Source: Oscillospiraceae bacterium (GTDB lineage Bacteria > Bacillota > Clostridia > Oscillospirales > CAG-272). Taken from it: DNA of 34,321 bases. Of the stretch, positions 6,332 to 13,520 are shown piece after piece (position 1 is the first letter of the stretch; each line of letters starts with the position of its first letter). The DNA lies in assembly GCA_015063585.1 (NCBI GenBank), contig SVTW01000019.1:1-34321 (forward strand), in the 5' to 3' direction. Position numbers and translations under genes: made by a program. The notes beneath the pieces were generated by a model. It ran no database searches. It was not told the DNA's origin and was given only the letters and a program-made list of their open reading frames with translations.

Positions 6332-9300
6332 CTACTGTACAAACAATACATAGTTACCGTTGCCTTCACACTTAACCATGCCGGTCGTAATTATTTTATA
6401 TGCTTCATTAGGCTTATTTTTATAATACTCCTCACTAGCATCGCAGGCATCCGCAATAGCTTGGTTTACGGTATTTCCGTTCATCAGAGAAGACCAAAAT
6501 ACCTCTAGCCAGTAATCCGACGCATAAATATAAACACTTTCCGTAAACCCTACCGCAACCGTTGCACCTTGCTCAACAACGATATCAACCAAGCTTCGAT
6601 CTCCATGACCAGTCGAGCATCCGATAAACACAGCGAGCTCCAAGTAATCAAATCGATCTGTGGAAGAAATATATGCGTCATTGCTGTCACAAGATGCCAA
6701 GGACGTGCTGTAAAGTGTTGCACTGTTCGATCCTGTCTCTCCTACAAAAATACCGGAATATACCGACCCCGAAGCGTCACCATGCGTATTGCTGATAAAG
6801 ATGTTGCAATCCTTCAAGTCAGCCAAAGCATTTGCACCGGTTGCGTTTTCAATGATAGAATCAACTGCATAGTTCTTCTCATCAAGTCCAACAGCAACAT
6901 CCAAAAGCGGCAAAGTGAAATCTTGTTGTTCATCTCCAACGCCATATAGAACGGCATTTAACTCTCTTATTTCCCATTTTGCATTGGGGTTATTCAGGCA
7001 ATTTGATACCAACACCAATTCTCCGGCGCTGTTTACAGCCAAGCCCCAATACTCTGATGCAGTTTTTTCGGTTGGCGCAATTCGATACGTTCCATCTTCA
7101 TTCTCGTAAATACGCCACATCTGTGATTCCCGTTCTGTGGGAGAGTATTGTGTTGCCCAAACAGAATTTGTAATCGTATTTCGTTGCAAATAAAAACTGT
7201 TCTGTGTTGCCTGTATCTTGACTTGTGTGCCTGAAAAAGACGGCGTTTTCCATCTCTCGTATAAATGCGTATTATCAACCTCACCACTAAAGTTTGACAC
7301 TGTGGTTCCGCGAATATGGTAGTATTCCGCTTGGGCTAATGAGCTTAAGAAGCCGCCATTTCCATAATTGCGAATGTTAAACTGTGAATACAGTATCGGT
7401 TGATATACATATAAAGTAAAATTCTCGGTTCTTCCTGTTAGAGAGTGTGTAATTGTGAGGGTTGCGGTTATTGACTCAGCATCAGAAGTAATATTCAGCA
7501 AACCTTCGGCAGTTAAGGTGAAATCTCCGTTGGGATCATTAACGGAATAGGTATAGATATCACCGTATGTTGCGTTTGCAGGATAAAAACTGATATCAAG
7601 TATGTTATTTGTTGTTCCATCCCTAAACATATCGTCCTGCAGAACAAAATTTTGAATATTTACATATTCAGATCGAGGAATGGCTTTCCAATAAAGCCCT
7701 TGTGCACCAATACCGGTTTCGGAATATGCAAAGGAAGTTCCATTCCAATACAAATATTTATTGGAAGCACAGTTTTTTATCCTAAAGCTTCCATTATCAA
7801 AGTCCGGAATGATCCACTTGAAGGAATCCGTCGGCGTACTCGGCAAAGCGCTCAAAACAACGCCGGTCGACGTTTCCTTCAATGCATAATTACTGTACGT
7901 ACCTGTCCACGGTTTAATATAGTATTGGTCATTTCCTAAATATTCAAATCGCCACCCTGCGTTTGACGTTGTGGGAGTTGCAATCGTTCCTACAGAAACG
8001 GACGATGAACCTCCGTGTTTTAAGAATTTTACTGCTGCGTTATTGACGATATAATAGCTGATATCCTCAACCGGCTGAATATCAACCACGCAGTAAAGCA
8101 TTTGTCCGTTCACGCTTGCGCTGTCCGCATATGCCACGCGGCGGTATGTTGCGTCTGTAGAGTACAATACCAATCCATTGGTAGGGTTATCATAGGGCTG
8201 TGTGGTGTTCCCACTGTTATACTCTGCCCAACGCTTGGCAATTGCTGTAAAATCAATCTCATAAAGCCCGGCAGCCGCGCCAAGGGTTGCTGTGGAATTA
8301 TAATATGCTACACCCGTAGGACATTCCTCGCCGGTATACTCTCCAATACCCGAAAAGCCGTAGTTGGGGTCTGCAGTGGGATAGCGCATGGGAGCTGCGG
8401 TGATGCTCATTTGTGTTCCCGCTCCCACGGGAAGATACAACTTTGCGGACATAATTTGTTCGTCGGCAATTTCGGTAAAACGCCCGTACTGATGGTAGAA
8501 ATCTCCAAAGCGGTAAACGATTGCTCCGCTTCCGTACCCATCGATCTCATTACCGAGCAGATGGAAGTATTCCTCATTTTCATACAGTGCATATGCCGCA
8601 TCGTAAGAATCGGGGGTGCTGTATACCGAGGTATCCAAAATCGTGCGGTAGTAATATCCAATGGTGTCACCGTATTCATCGGTTACATAATGCATATTGG
8701 AATCGGTAACCGTTGTAGTAGGATCAATATAAACGGGATAAACGGTATCGGCGGAGTTTAGAAAGCTTTCGGGTGCTGTAACCCGCAGGGCATATTCGCC
8801 TGCTGTTGCAGTTGGGGTGATTTCCATTTGCCCCAATGTGCTCTTGCCATTGCTATCATAAATGGTAATTGCCTCAAAACGTGCAACTATCTCCCCCTTT
8901 GCGTTTTGGAGCGTCCAGCCTGCTGCACCGCGCACAGGGGTAAGTCCCGCCACGTTCAATTGAAAATCAAAACTGTTGACTCCAATATTCTGTACAAGAA
9001 CGATATCCTCTTTCACGCCGTTCAAGGTTGGCTGATAGCGCAAGATCGTTCCTTTTCCGTAAACGCTGCTATACAAAATTGCGCCGTCATTCAAAAACGC
9101 GGGGGATTCCTGCAAAGCGGTGACAGGAATCATACGGATTGCATAGCCACCGTATGTCAGGTTCACACCCGACGCGGCATTGTTTGGGAAATACACCTTT
9201 ACGTCATTGTCTTCCATCGCATACGCAACACCGCTTCGATTGGGTTGCGTGAGCGCCGTGCTTTTATCCCGAACCGTTCCGCTCGCGTCTACATATTTTA

Positions 9301-9691
9301 CAGGTTGCGAGAAGAGATAGGTTGTTTTCTTTCCGTCACGGTTTTGATACATCACCGTGTACATATCGGTTTCCTGCTCGCGCAGACGGTTTACGTGTCC
9401 TTTTTCATCGGCTTTTTGTACCGAAATTACCTCGGGAAGATCGTTAAGGTCAAGCTGCATGTCTTGCAGCTCGGCAATTGTTTTTTCACCAATCCCGGTT
9501 TCGATCGCCTCATTGGGTTGCTCAAAGCCGGATAACTCAGAATTTGACTCATCAAGTGTAGGCGTTCCTTGCTCCGAGAGCGGTTGTTCCGTAATAGGGT
9601 CGGTTGTAAGCGCAACAGCACTCATCGGCAAGCATGTAAGCGTCAAAAGCAATGCCAACAACATGCTAAAAATCTGTGTTCTTTTCTTCAT
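6332..9691 (-). CDS. Secreted multidomain protein with C-terminal caspase/gingipain-like (clan CD) peptidase domain
   Basis: Predicted 1119 aa. The start at 9691 gives a clean Sec signal peptide (MKKRTQIFSMLLALLLTLTC..., cleavage after AVA at 27) behind AGAGAGGAT. The frame stays open to 9835, but that extension lacks a good Shine-Dalgarno and would bury the signal. Regions: acidic linker 30-95; a beta-rich segment about 100-325; a DNRLRE-like region about 325-540 (IMSAKLYLPV, FTAIAKRWAEYN, NGLVLYST); ricin-type trefoil-like segments about 545-670 and 765-910 (repeated YWN/W-R-I/WEI patterns) separated by a Big2-like beta domain about 675-765. The C-terminal domain about 920-1119 has FISNTHGD (His970) and LAVFIGCSTG (Cys1025), the His/Cys dyad pattern of clan CD peptidases (CHAT, caspase, gingipain). 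The dyad and family are my reading of motifs, not a search result. It heads the lipoprotein array operon. Confidence 0.85.
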   Translation of the reverse strand: MKKRTQIFSMLLALLLTLTCLPMSAVALTTDPITEQPLSEQGTPTLDESNSELSGFEQPNEAIETGIGEKTIAELQDMQLDLNDLPEVISVQKADEKGHVNRLREQETDMYTVMYQNRDGKKTTYLFSQPVKYVDASGTVRDKSTALTQPNRSGVAYAMEDNDVKVYFPNNAASGVNLTYGGYAIRMIPVTALQESPAFLNDGAILYSSVYGKGTILRYQPTLNGVKEDIVLVQNIGVNSFDFQLNVAGLTPVRGAAGWTLQNAKGEIVARFEAITIYDSNGKSTLGQMEITPTATAGEYALRVTAPESFLNSADTVYPVYIDPTTTVTDSNMHYVTDEYGDTIGYYYRTILDTSVYSTPDSYDAAYALYENEEYFHLLGNEIDGYGSGAIVYRFGDFYHQYGRFTEIADEQIMSAKLYLPVGAGTQMSITAAPMRYPTADPNYGFSGIGEYTGEECPTGVAYYNSTATLGAAAGLYEIDFTAIAKRWAEYNSGNTTQPYDNPTNGLVLYSTDATYRRVAYADSASVNGQMLYCVVDIQPVEDISYYIVNNAAVKFLKHGGSSSVSVGTIATPTTSNAGWRFEYLGNDQYYIKPWTGTYSNYALKETSTGVVLSALPSTPTDSFKWIIPDFDNGSFRIKNCASNKYLYWNGTSFAYSETGIGAQGLYWKAIPRSEYVNIQNFVLQDDMFRDGTTNNILDISFYPANATYGDIYTYSVNDPNGDFTLTAEGLLNITSDAESITATLTITHSLTGRTENFTLYVYQPILYSQFNIRNYGNGGFLSSLAQAEYYHIRGTTVSNFSGEVDNTHLYERWKTPSFSGTQVKIQATQNSFYLQRNTITNSVWATQYSPTERESQMWRIYENEDGTYRIAPTEKTASEYWGLAVNSAGELVLVSNCLNNPNAKWEIRELNAVLYGVGDEQQDFTLPLLDVAVGLDEKNYAVDSIIENATGANALADLKDCNIFISNTHGDASGSVYSGIFVGETGSNSATLYSTSLASCDSNDAYISSTDRFDYLELAVFIGCSTGHGDRSLVDIVVEQGATVAVGFTESVYIYASDYWLEVFWSSLMNGNTVNQAIADACDASEEYYKNKPNEAYKIITTGMVKCEGNGNYVLFVQ

Positions 9692-9731
9692 AAAATCCTC
9701 TCTTTCTTGATTAAATGGGTATTTTTTTCGA

Positions 9732-9752
9732 TCAATCAAGCGTATTGCCCAT
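9732..9752 (-). other. Six-codon ORF with strong Shine-Dalgarno in the peptidase leader
   Basis: In the roughly 158-nt 5' leader, AAAGGAGG sits 7 nt before ATG, and the frame reads MGNTLD then TGA. It ends 40 nt before the peptidase start codon. It could be a leader peptide or a chance site; nothing else supports translation. Confidence 0.25.
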
Positions 9753-9855
9753 CGGTTTCGCCTCCTTTCGGTTCTTGAAAGTGTTTTTGCTATCATTTGT
9801 TTTTGAGACACGGCATTGCCGAATCTAACAATCATTCCCTGTTTTTTCTATTTGT

Positions 9856-9884
9856 ATTCTATCATAGACCCGGAAGTCTGTCAA
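9856..9884 (-). promoter_or_regulatory. Sigma-A promoter of the peptidase-lipoprotein operon
   Basis: Minus-strand consensus -35 TTGACA (9879-9884), 17-bp spacer, -10 TAGAAT (9856-9861). This predicts a start near 9849 and a leader of about 158 nt. No comparable promoter was seen between the downstream lipoprotein genes. The rest of the 9692-10060 gap shows no gene. Confidence 0.75.
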
Positions 9885-10060
9885 TATGTTGCAAAAAATG
9901 TTTTCGTTTTGTTTTTTATTCATTCATCTTTTGTGCGTTTTGTATATTTTTCGGCTTTACGGATAAAAAAGCAACCTATCGCCAAAAAGGAAAGCCCAAC
10001 CAATACATTCATTCGGCTGTATAATTCAAATGATCGAAATGAATATCATCGTAAAATAGT

Positions 10061-10101
10061 CATGGGAGCCCGTTTCGTCAAGCGAAAAGCGGACTCCCAT
10101 G
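10061..10101 (-). terminator. Terminator-like hairpin after the SLH-protein gene
   Basis: Inverted repeat CATGGGAG-CCG / CGG-CTCCCATG (one mismatch) with an inner TTTCG..CGAAA pairing lies 12 bp past the stop codon. The following minus-strand sequence is moderately U-rich (ACTATTTTA). Confidence 0.6.
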
Positions 10102-10112
10102 TGTAAAGTAGT

Positions 10113-11417
10113 TTATTCGGTATATTCCATTGCGGCGGCAAGCATTTGTGCTGTTTGCGCGCGTGTGATTTTGGCGGTTGGTGTAATATATCCGCTCTCC
10201 TCGCCCATGATCCCCACTGCATGGAGCGAATAAATGGCATCCTTCGCCCAAACGGGGATCTCGGATTGGTCGTTAAAGGTGGGCGTTACGGCAATATCCG
10301 AGACACCAACCATGTTGGCAAGAATCACTGCCGCCTGCGCACGCGTGATCGCCTCGTCGGGCAGGAAAGACAGCACGCCGCCCGAAAGGCTGCCGCTGAT
10401 ATAGCCCAGCTCATATGCCGTGTGAACGTACCCCTTCATACTCGGCTCTATGTCGGCATCATCGGCAAACACCGTAGCATCGCAAGCGGGAACCTCGGTA
10501 ACGCCAACCGCATTCATTGCCATCACCAAAAACTCCACGCGACTGACGCTTTCCTCGGGATAAAAATAATAGGCGCTTCCCACCTGCGTGCCGCTCATCA
10601 CGCCTGCCTCGGTCAGGGCGATTGCCGAAACGTACGCCGCGGAATCCTTCATGTCGGCATAAGTGATGGCGGTACCTGCCTGCTCCACCCGCAGGCGAAC
10701 GGTTGCAGATGCGCTGTAGTTACCGTATTTATCACGTGCGATATAGGAGAAACGGTCACTGCCAACGTATCCCGCGTTGGGCGTGTAGACGTAGGTTCCC
10801 TGCTCGCGATCGGTCAGAAGCACCGCTCCGTTTTGCGGGTAAGAGACGATCTCGTAGATCAAGCTGTCTCCGTCGGGGTCGTATGCCGAGAGTCTGCCGT
10901 GAAGCGCAAGCCCCTTGTAGGTGGACGCATTGAGCGTCAGCCCCGATGCCATGCTCACCGTTGGCGTGTAATTGACCTCACTCATAAAATAGAGATTACA
11001 AACCATCACGGTGGGCGACCCGTTTGCCGTAAAGGTAAAATAGGAATGCGTCATGTCGTCTGCGGCGGCGGAAAAGCTCATGTACGGCAAATTTTGCGCG
11101 GACACGGTCTGCCCTGCCGCTATGCGAGTGGATCCGAGCAGGAGTTCTCCGTCGGTATTCGCGGGCAGGCTTTTAACCGTAATATAGCGTACCTCCGACA
11201 AATTCAACGCACGCGCAAAGGCGTCCGCCGAAAAAATGATCTCGTTACCAACGGGTGCTGAAACCGCCATGTCGGTCTGCGCCGCCAAAATATGGATGCC
11301 ATAGGAAACCACGGGAATCTCCTCCGCGGGTTGTGCCATGCTCGGCACCGCTCCAAAAAGCAGGCAGAGGGCACACATCAGCGCCGTCATGCCGCATCTT
11401 AACCGTATTTTTTTCAT
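10113..11417 (-). CDS. SLH-domain surface protein with Ig/cadherin-like repeat
   Basis: Predicted 434 aa. The start at 11417 is chosen because GGAGG lies 8 nt upstream and MKKIRLRCGMTALMCALCLLFG then forms a Sec signal peptide; the ATG at 11432 precedes the Shine-Dalgarno. Residues about 148-245 form a tandem Ig/cadherin-type domain (DPDGDSLIYEI, NGAVLL, YVYTPNAGYVGSDRFSYIARDKYGNYS). Three S-layer homology domains follow at about 252-305, 315-371 and 379-430, each with the S/D-A-I..RAQ/RVE pattern (ITRAQAAVILANMVG, ITRAQTAQMLAAAM). SLH domains bind pyruvylated secondary cell-wall polysaccharide, so this is a non-covalently anchored wall protein. It is a single-gene unit between two hairpins; a weak TAGAAT -10 box occurs at 11447-11452. 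The ligand of the N-terminal part is unknown. Confidence 0.9.
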   Translation of the reverse strand: MKKIRLRCGMTALMCALCLLFGAVPSMAQPAEEIPVVSYGIHILAAQTDMAVSAPVGNEIIFSADAFARALNLSEVRYITVKSLPANTDGELLLGSTRIAAGQTVSAQNLPYMSFSAAADDMTHSYFTFTANGSPTVMVCNLYFMSEVNYTPTVSMASGLTLNASTYKGLALHGRLSAYDPDGDSLIYEIVSYPQNGAVLLTDREQGTYVYTPNAGYVGSDRFSYIARDKYGNYSASATVRLRVEQAGTAITYADMKDSAAYVSAIALTEAGVMSGTQVGSAYYFYPEESVSRVEFLVMAMNAVGVTEVPACDATVFADDADIEPSMKGYVHTAYELGYISGSLSGGVLSFLPDEAITRAQAAVILANMVGVSDIAVTPTFNDQSEIPVWAKDAIYSLHAVGIMGEESGYITPTAKITRAQTAQMLAAAMEYTE

Positions 11418-11491
11418 TTCAACCGCCTCCATCTCTTTCTTTCGGTATTCTATGGTATGAGACGGTGAATCAAATTAGAACCCCCAAGAAC

Positions 11492-11528
11492 ATAAAAGAG
11501 CCGCGGCATTTGCCACGGCTCTTTTATG
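11492..11528. terminator. Bidirectional-looking terminator after rplS
   Basis: Near-perfect 17-bp inverted repeat (ATAAAAGAGCCG..GGCA / TGCC..CGGCTCTTTTAT) with a 3-nt loop. The U-rich flank on the minus strand terminates rplS just past its stop codon. Confidence 0.85.
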
Positions 11529-11534
11529 TTGGAA

Positions 11535-11876
11535 TCAGATCTGCTCCTTAACCTTGGAAGCCTTACCAACTCTGTCACGCAGATAGTAGAGCTTTGCGCG
11601 TCTTACTTTACCAACGCGGATCACGTCTACCTTTTCAACGTTCGGGGAGTGGATCGGGAAGGTCTTCTCTACGCCAACGCCGTAAGAAACACGTCTTACA
11701 GTGAAGGTTTCGGAAATTCCGCCGCCATGCTTTGCAATAACGGTGCCTTCGAACATCTGGATTCTCTCTCTGTTACCCTCTTTGATACGGTTGTGCACGC
11801 GAACGGTGTCACCGATGCGGATTACGGGCAATTCCGCTTTCATCTGCTCGTTTGTAAAAGCCTCAATCAAATTCAT
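11535..11876 (-). CDS. rplS: 50S ribosomal protein L19
   Basis: 113 aa, the usual L19 length. Conserved blocks are visible: [80 protein letters not shown]19 sits at the 30S-50S interface near bridges B6/B8. The start is preceded by AGGAGG. Here it stands alone with its own promoter and leader and is closed by a strong hairpin. Confidence 0.97.
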   Translation of the reverse strand: MNLIEAFTNEQMKAELPVIRIGDTVRVHNRIKEGNRERIQMFEGTVIAKHGGGISETFTVRRVSYGVGVEKTFPIHSPNVEKVDVIRVGKVRRAKLYYLRDRVGKASKVKEQI

Positions 11877-11957
11877 TTTTGAGTCCTCCTGTTATACCGG
11901 GCGTTCATGCAGAGCTTCGCAGCGGACCACCCTAAAATTTCTGCGCATTGCGCAACA
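11877..11957 (-). promoter_or_regulatory. rplS 5' leader, probable L19 autoregulatory leader
   Basis: The roughly 80-nt leader between the promoter and rplS contains paired-looking blocks (TTGCGCAATGCGCA; GGGTGGTCCGC...GAACGCCCGG; CTGCGAAGCTCTGCAT). Ribosomal protein L19 leaders are known in low-GC Gram-positives. The match here is by position and general resemblance, not by a covariance model. Confidence 0.5.
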
Positions 11958-11962
11958 CGGGT

Positions 11963-11991
11963 ATTATACCATACTTTTTTCCTTTTTGCAA
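11963..11991 (-). promoter_or_regulatory. Sigma-A promoter of rplS
   Basis: Minus-strand -35 TTGCAA (11986-11991), 17-bp spacer, perfect -10 TATAAT (11963-11968). Confidence 0.8.
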
Positions 11992-12059
11992 GTCCTTTTT
12001 TCATTTTTTTATAATTTTTTTCATGCTTTTTCAATAAAAGCCGGCATGCAATAGAAAAA

Positions 12060-13337
12060 TCAGCCGCGTTTTGCTACCTGAAGCGTGGCTTCTCGGCTCA
12101 ATTGCTCCTCGGATTCGCTGATAATGCGTTCAAGCTTAATTTCGCCCGACCCGTTGACCGTGAGCGCGGCACGGTCGACCGTAAGCCCCGTGCCCTCCAG
12201 GTTTCCGCTCCCCGCCACCTTCAGCCGGAGCGAGGACACCTCGCCTCGCATGGAAATATCTCCGCTTCCCGAAATGCGAATCTCAGCGGAATCCAGCGCC
12301 ACATGCCCAAGCGATGCATCGCCGCTTCCCGCAATTTCCACCTTCAAATGCCCTTCGGTTTTCGCGCAGGTGATATCTCCGCTTCCTGCGATCCGCACAT
12401 CGGGATCGCTCATTTTCGAGAGTGTGATATCGCCCGATCCCGCTACTCGCAGCTTGGTCTGGCGTTGCACCTCTCCCGCCGTAATATCACCCGAACCCGA
12501 AATACGCCCCGTGAAGCGATCAAAGTTTCCCACAGCTACGTTCCCGCAACCGTTGATCGACACCTCCCCCTCGACAAAGTGGGGCTCCACGCTTGCCTCC
12601 CCCGCTCCGTTCAACGTCAATTTCAAGCCGTTTCCGCTTATGAACGGAACAAAGATTTCCATATTATATAAATAGGCGTCCGACGAGTGATGGTTTCCAT
12701 TGGATTCCAGCCGCACGGTGAGCGTATCCGCTTCTACCCGTGTCTCCAGCCGATCGAGCAGACCTTCCCTGCCCTTTACAACCATTCTCGGCAATTCTTC
12801 GGGACGGGACAGAATTTTGACCGTACATTTATGCGCAAGCGAAAGTGTCATCGATGAAAACGGCTCAAAGACAAGTGTTCTGGTCACGCACTCCCCGACA
12901 CTTTCAACTACGGCGGCGTCCGCCCATCGAATCAAACGCACCTCGCCAGCCCCGCGGTTGATGACTCTGCCGCCATCAAGCTCCGCAATGCTGCCATCCG
13001 AAAACAGCACGCGGTCGCCGATCCTTTCCTTCATTTCCTTATTGGAGTAACAGAGCATGCCCCGATGCTCTGTTACCAGAGACAATCCCTCGAAATCCTG
13101 CGGTGCGCTCTGCGCAACAGCTTTATGAGCACTCCGCTCGGGAATTCCAAAAAGATCGTTGATCGAAAGCTGCAGGGTCTCGGCAATCAAAGGAAAGAGA
13201 GTGACGTCCGGCAGTCCGATCGAATTTTCCCATTTGGATACCGCCTGCGGTGTAATTCCAAGACGCTGAGCCAGCTCCTCCTGTGTCATCTTCAGCTTTT
13301 TTCGTTGTTCTGCAACGGTTTTCGCAAAATCCATCAT
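12060..13337 (-). CDS. XRE-family HTH regulator fused to a GIN/DUF2807-type beta-repeat domain
   Basis: Predicted 425 aa; the start at 13337 (ATGATG behind AAAGGAG) begins directly with the DNA-binding domain. Residues about 5-63 are a canonical cro/C1-type HTH (RKKLKMTQEELAQRLGITPQAVSKWENSIGLPDVTLFPLIAETL). Residues about 155-400 are a beta-strand repeat region with FEPFSSMTLSL, then a ladder of VxGSGDIT-type turns at about 280, 300, 318, 338, 358, 376 and 396. This is the signature of DUF2807/DUF4097 (putative auto-transporter adhesin head, GIN) domains. Such domains are normally exported or membrane-tethered, yet no signal peptide or transmembrane helix is visible, so a cytoplasmic sensor or oligomerisation role is inferred. 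It has its own promoter. Confidence 0.85.
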   Translation of the reverse strand: MMDFAKTVAEQRKKLKMTQEELAQRLGITPQAVSKWENSIGLPDVTLFPLIAETLQLSINDLFGIPERSAHKAVAQSAPQDFEGLSLVTEHRGMLCYSNKEMKERIGDRVLFSDGSIAELDGGRVINRGAGEVRLIRWADAAVVESVGECVTRTLVFEPFSSMTLSLAHKCTVKILSRPEELPRMVVKGREGLLDRLETRVEADTLTVRLESNGNHHSSDAYLYNMEIFVPFISGNGLKLTLNGAGEASVEPHFVEGEVSINGCGNVAVGNFDRFTGRISGSGDITAGEVQRQTKLRVAGSGDITLSKMSDPDVRIAGSGDITCAKTEGHLKVEIAGSGDASLGHVALDSAEIRISGSGDISMRGEVSSLRLKVAGSGNLEGTGLTVDRAALTVNGSGEIKLERIISESEEQLSREATLQVAKRG

Positions 13338-13388
13338 TTTGTTGTTCTCCTTTTGTTTCGAGTAGCGGCGCCTCTCCCCGTTATCTTT

Positions 13389-13417
13389 ATTATACCGCTT
13401 TCCAATCAGAAAATCAA
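13389..13417 (-). promoter_or_regulatory. Promoter of the XRE-GIN gene
   Basis: Minus-strand TTGATT (13412-13417), 17-bp spacer, TATAAT (13389-13394), about 45 nt before the start codon. Confidence 0.65.
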
Positions 13418-13472
13418 TAACCGCTTTGTTGTTTTGCGCGATCCACCCTTTTTCGGAAATTTGTGAAAATAG

Positions 13473-13517
13473 AAAAATCCACAACCGTTGGTTGCAAAAC
13501 CGTTGGTTGTGGATTTT
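13473..13517. terminator. Hairpin with internal direct repeat after the dehydratase gene
   Basis: Arms AAAATCCACAACC / GGTTGTGGATTTT form a 13-bp perfect stem beginning 4 bp after the stop codon. The loop contains a second ACCGTTGGTTG, so the sequence can fold in more than one way. A/T-rich edges on both sides suit termination in both directions. Confidence 0.7.
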
Positions 13518-13520
13518 ATA

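Noticed and set aside
9692-9835. 48-residue N-terminal extension of the peptidase frame
   Set aside because: It lies in the leader, is very basic, has no well-placed Shine-Dalgarno and would hide a perfect Sec signal peptide starting at 9691.
12600-13000. DNA-level tandem repeats suggested by the GSGD ladder
   Set aside because: The repetition is at protein level with about 20-residue spacing; the DNA units are not conserved enough to be a microsatellite or CRISPR-like array.
13338-13484. 49-residue extension upstream of the XRE-GIN protein
   Set aside because: It would cross the -10/-35 elements at 13389-13417; the ATG at 13337 has a good Shine-Dalgarno and begins at the HTH domain.
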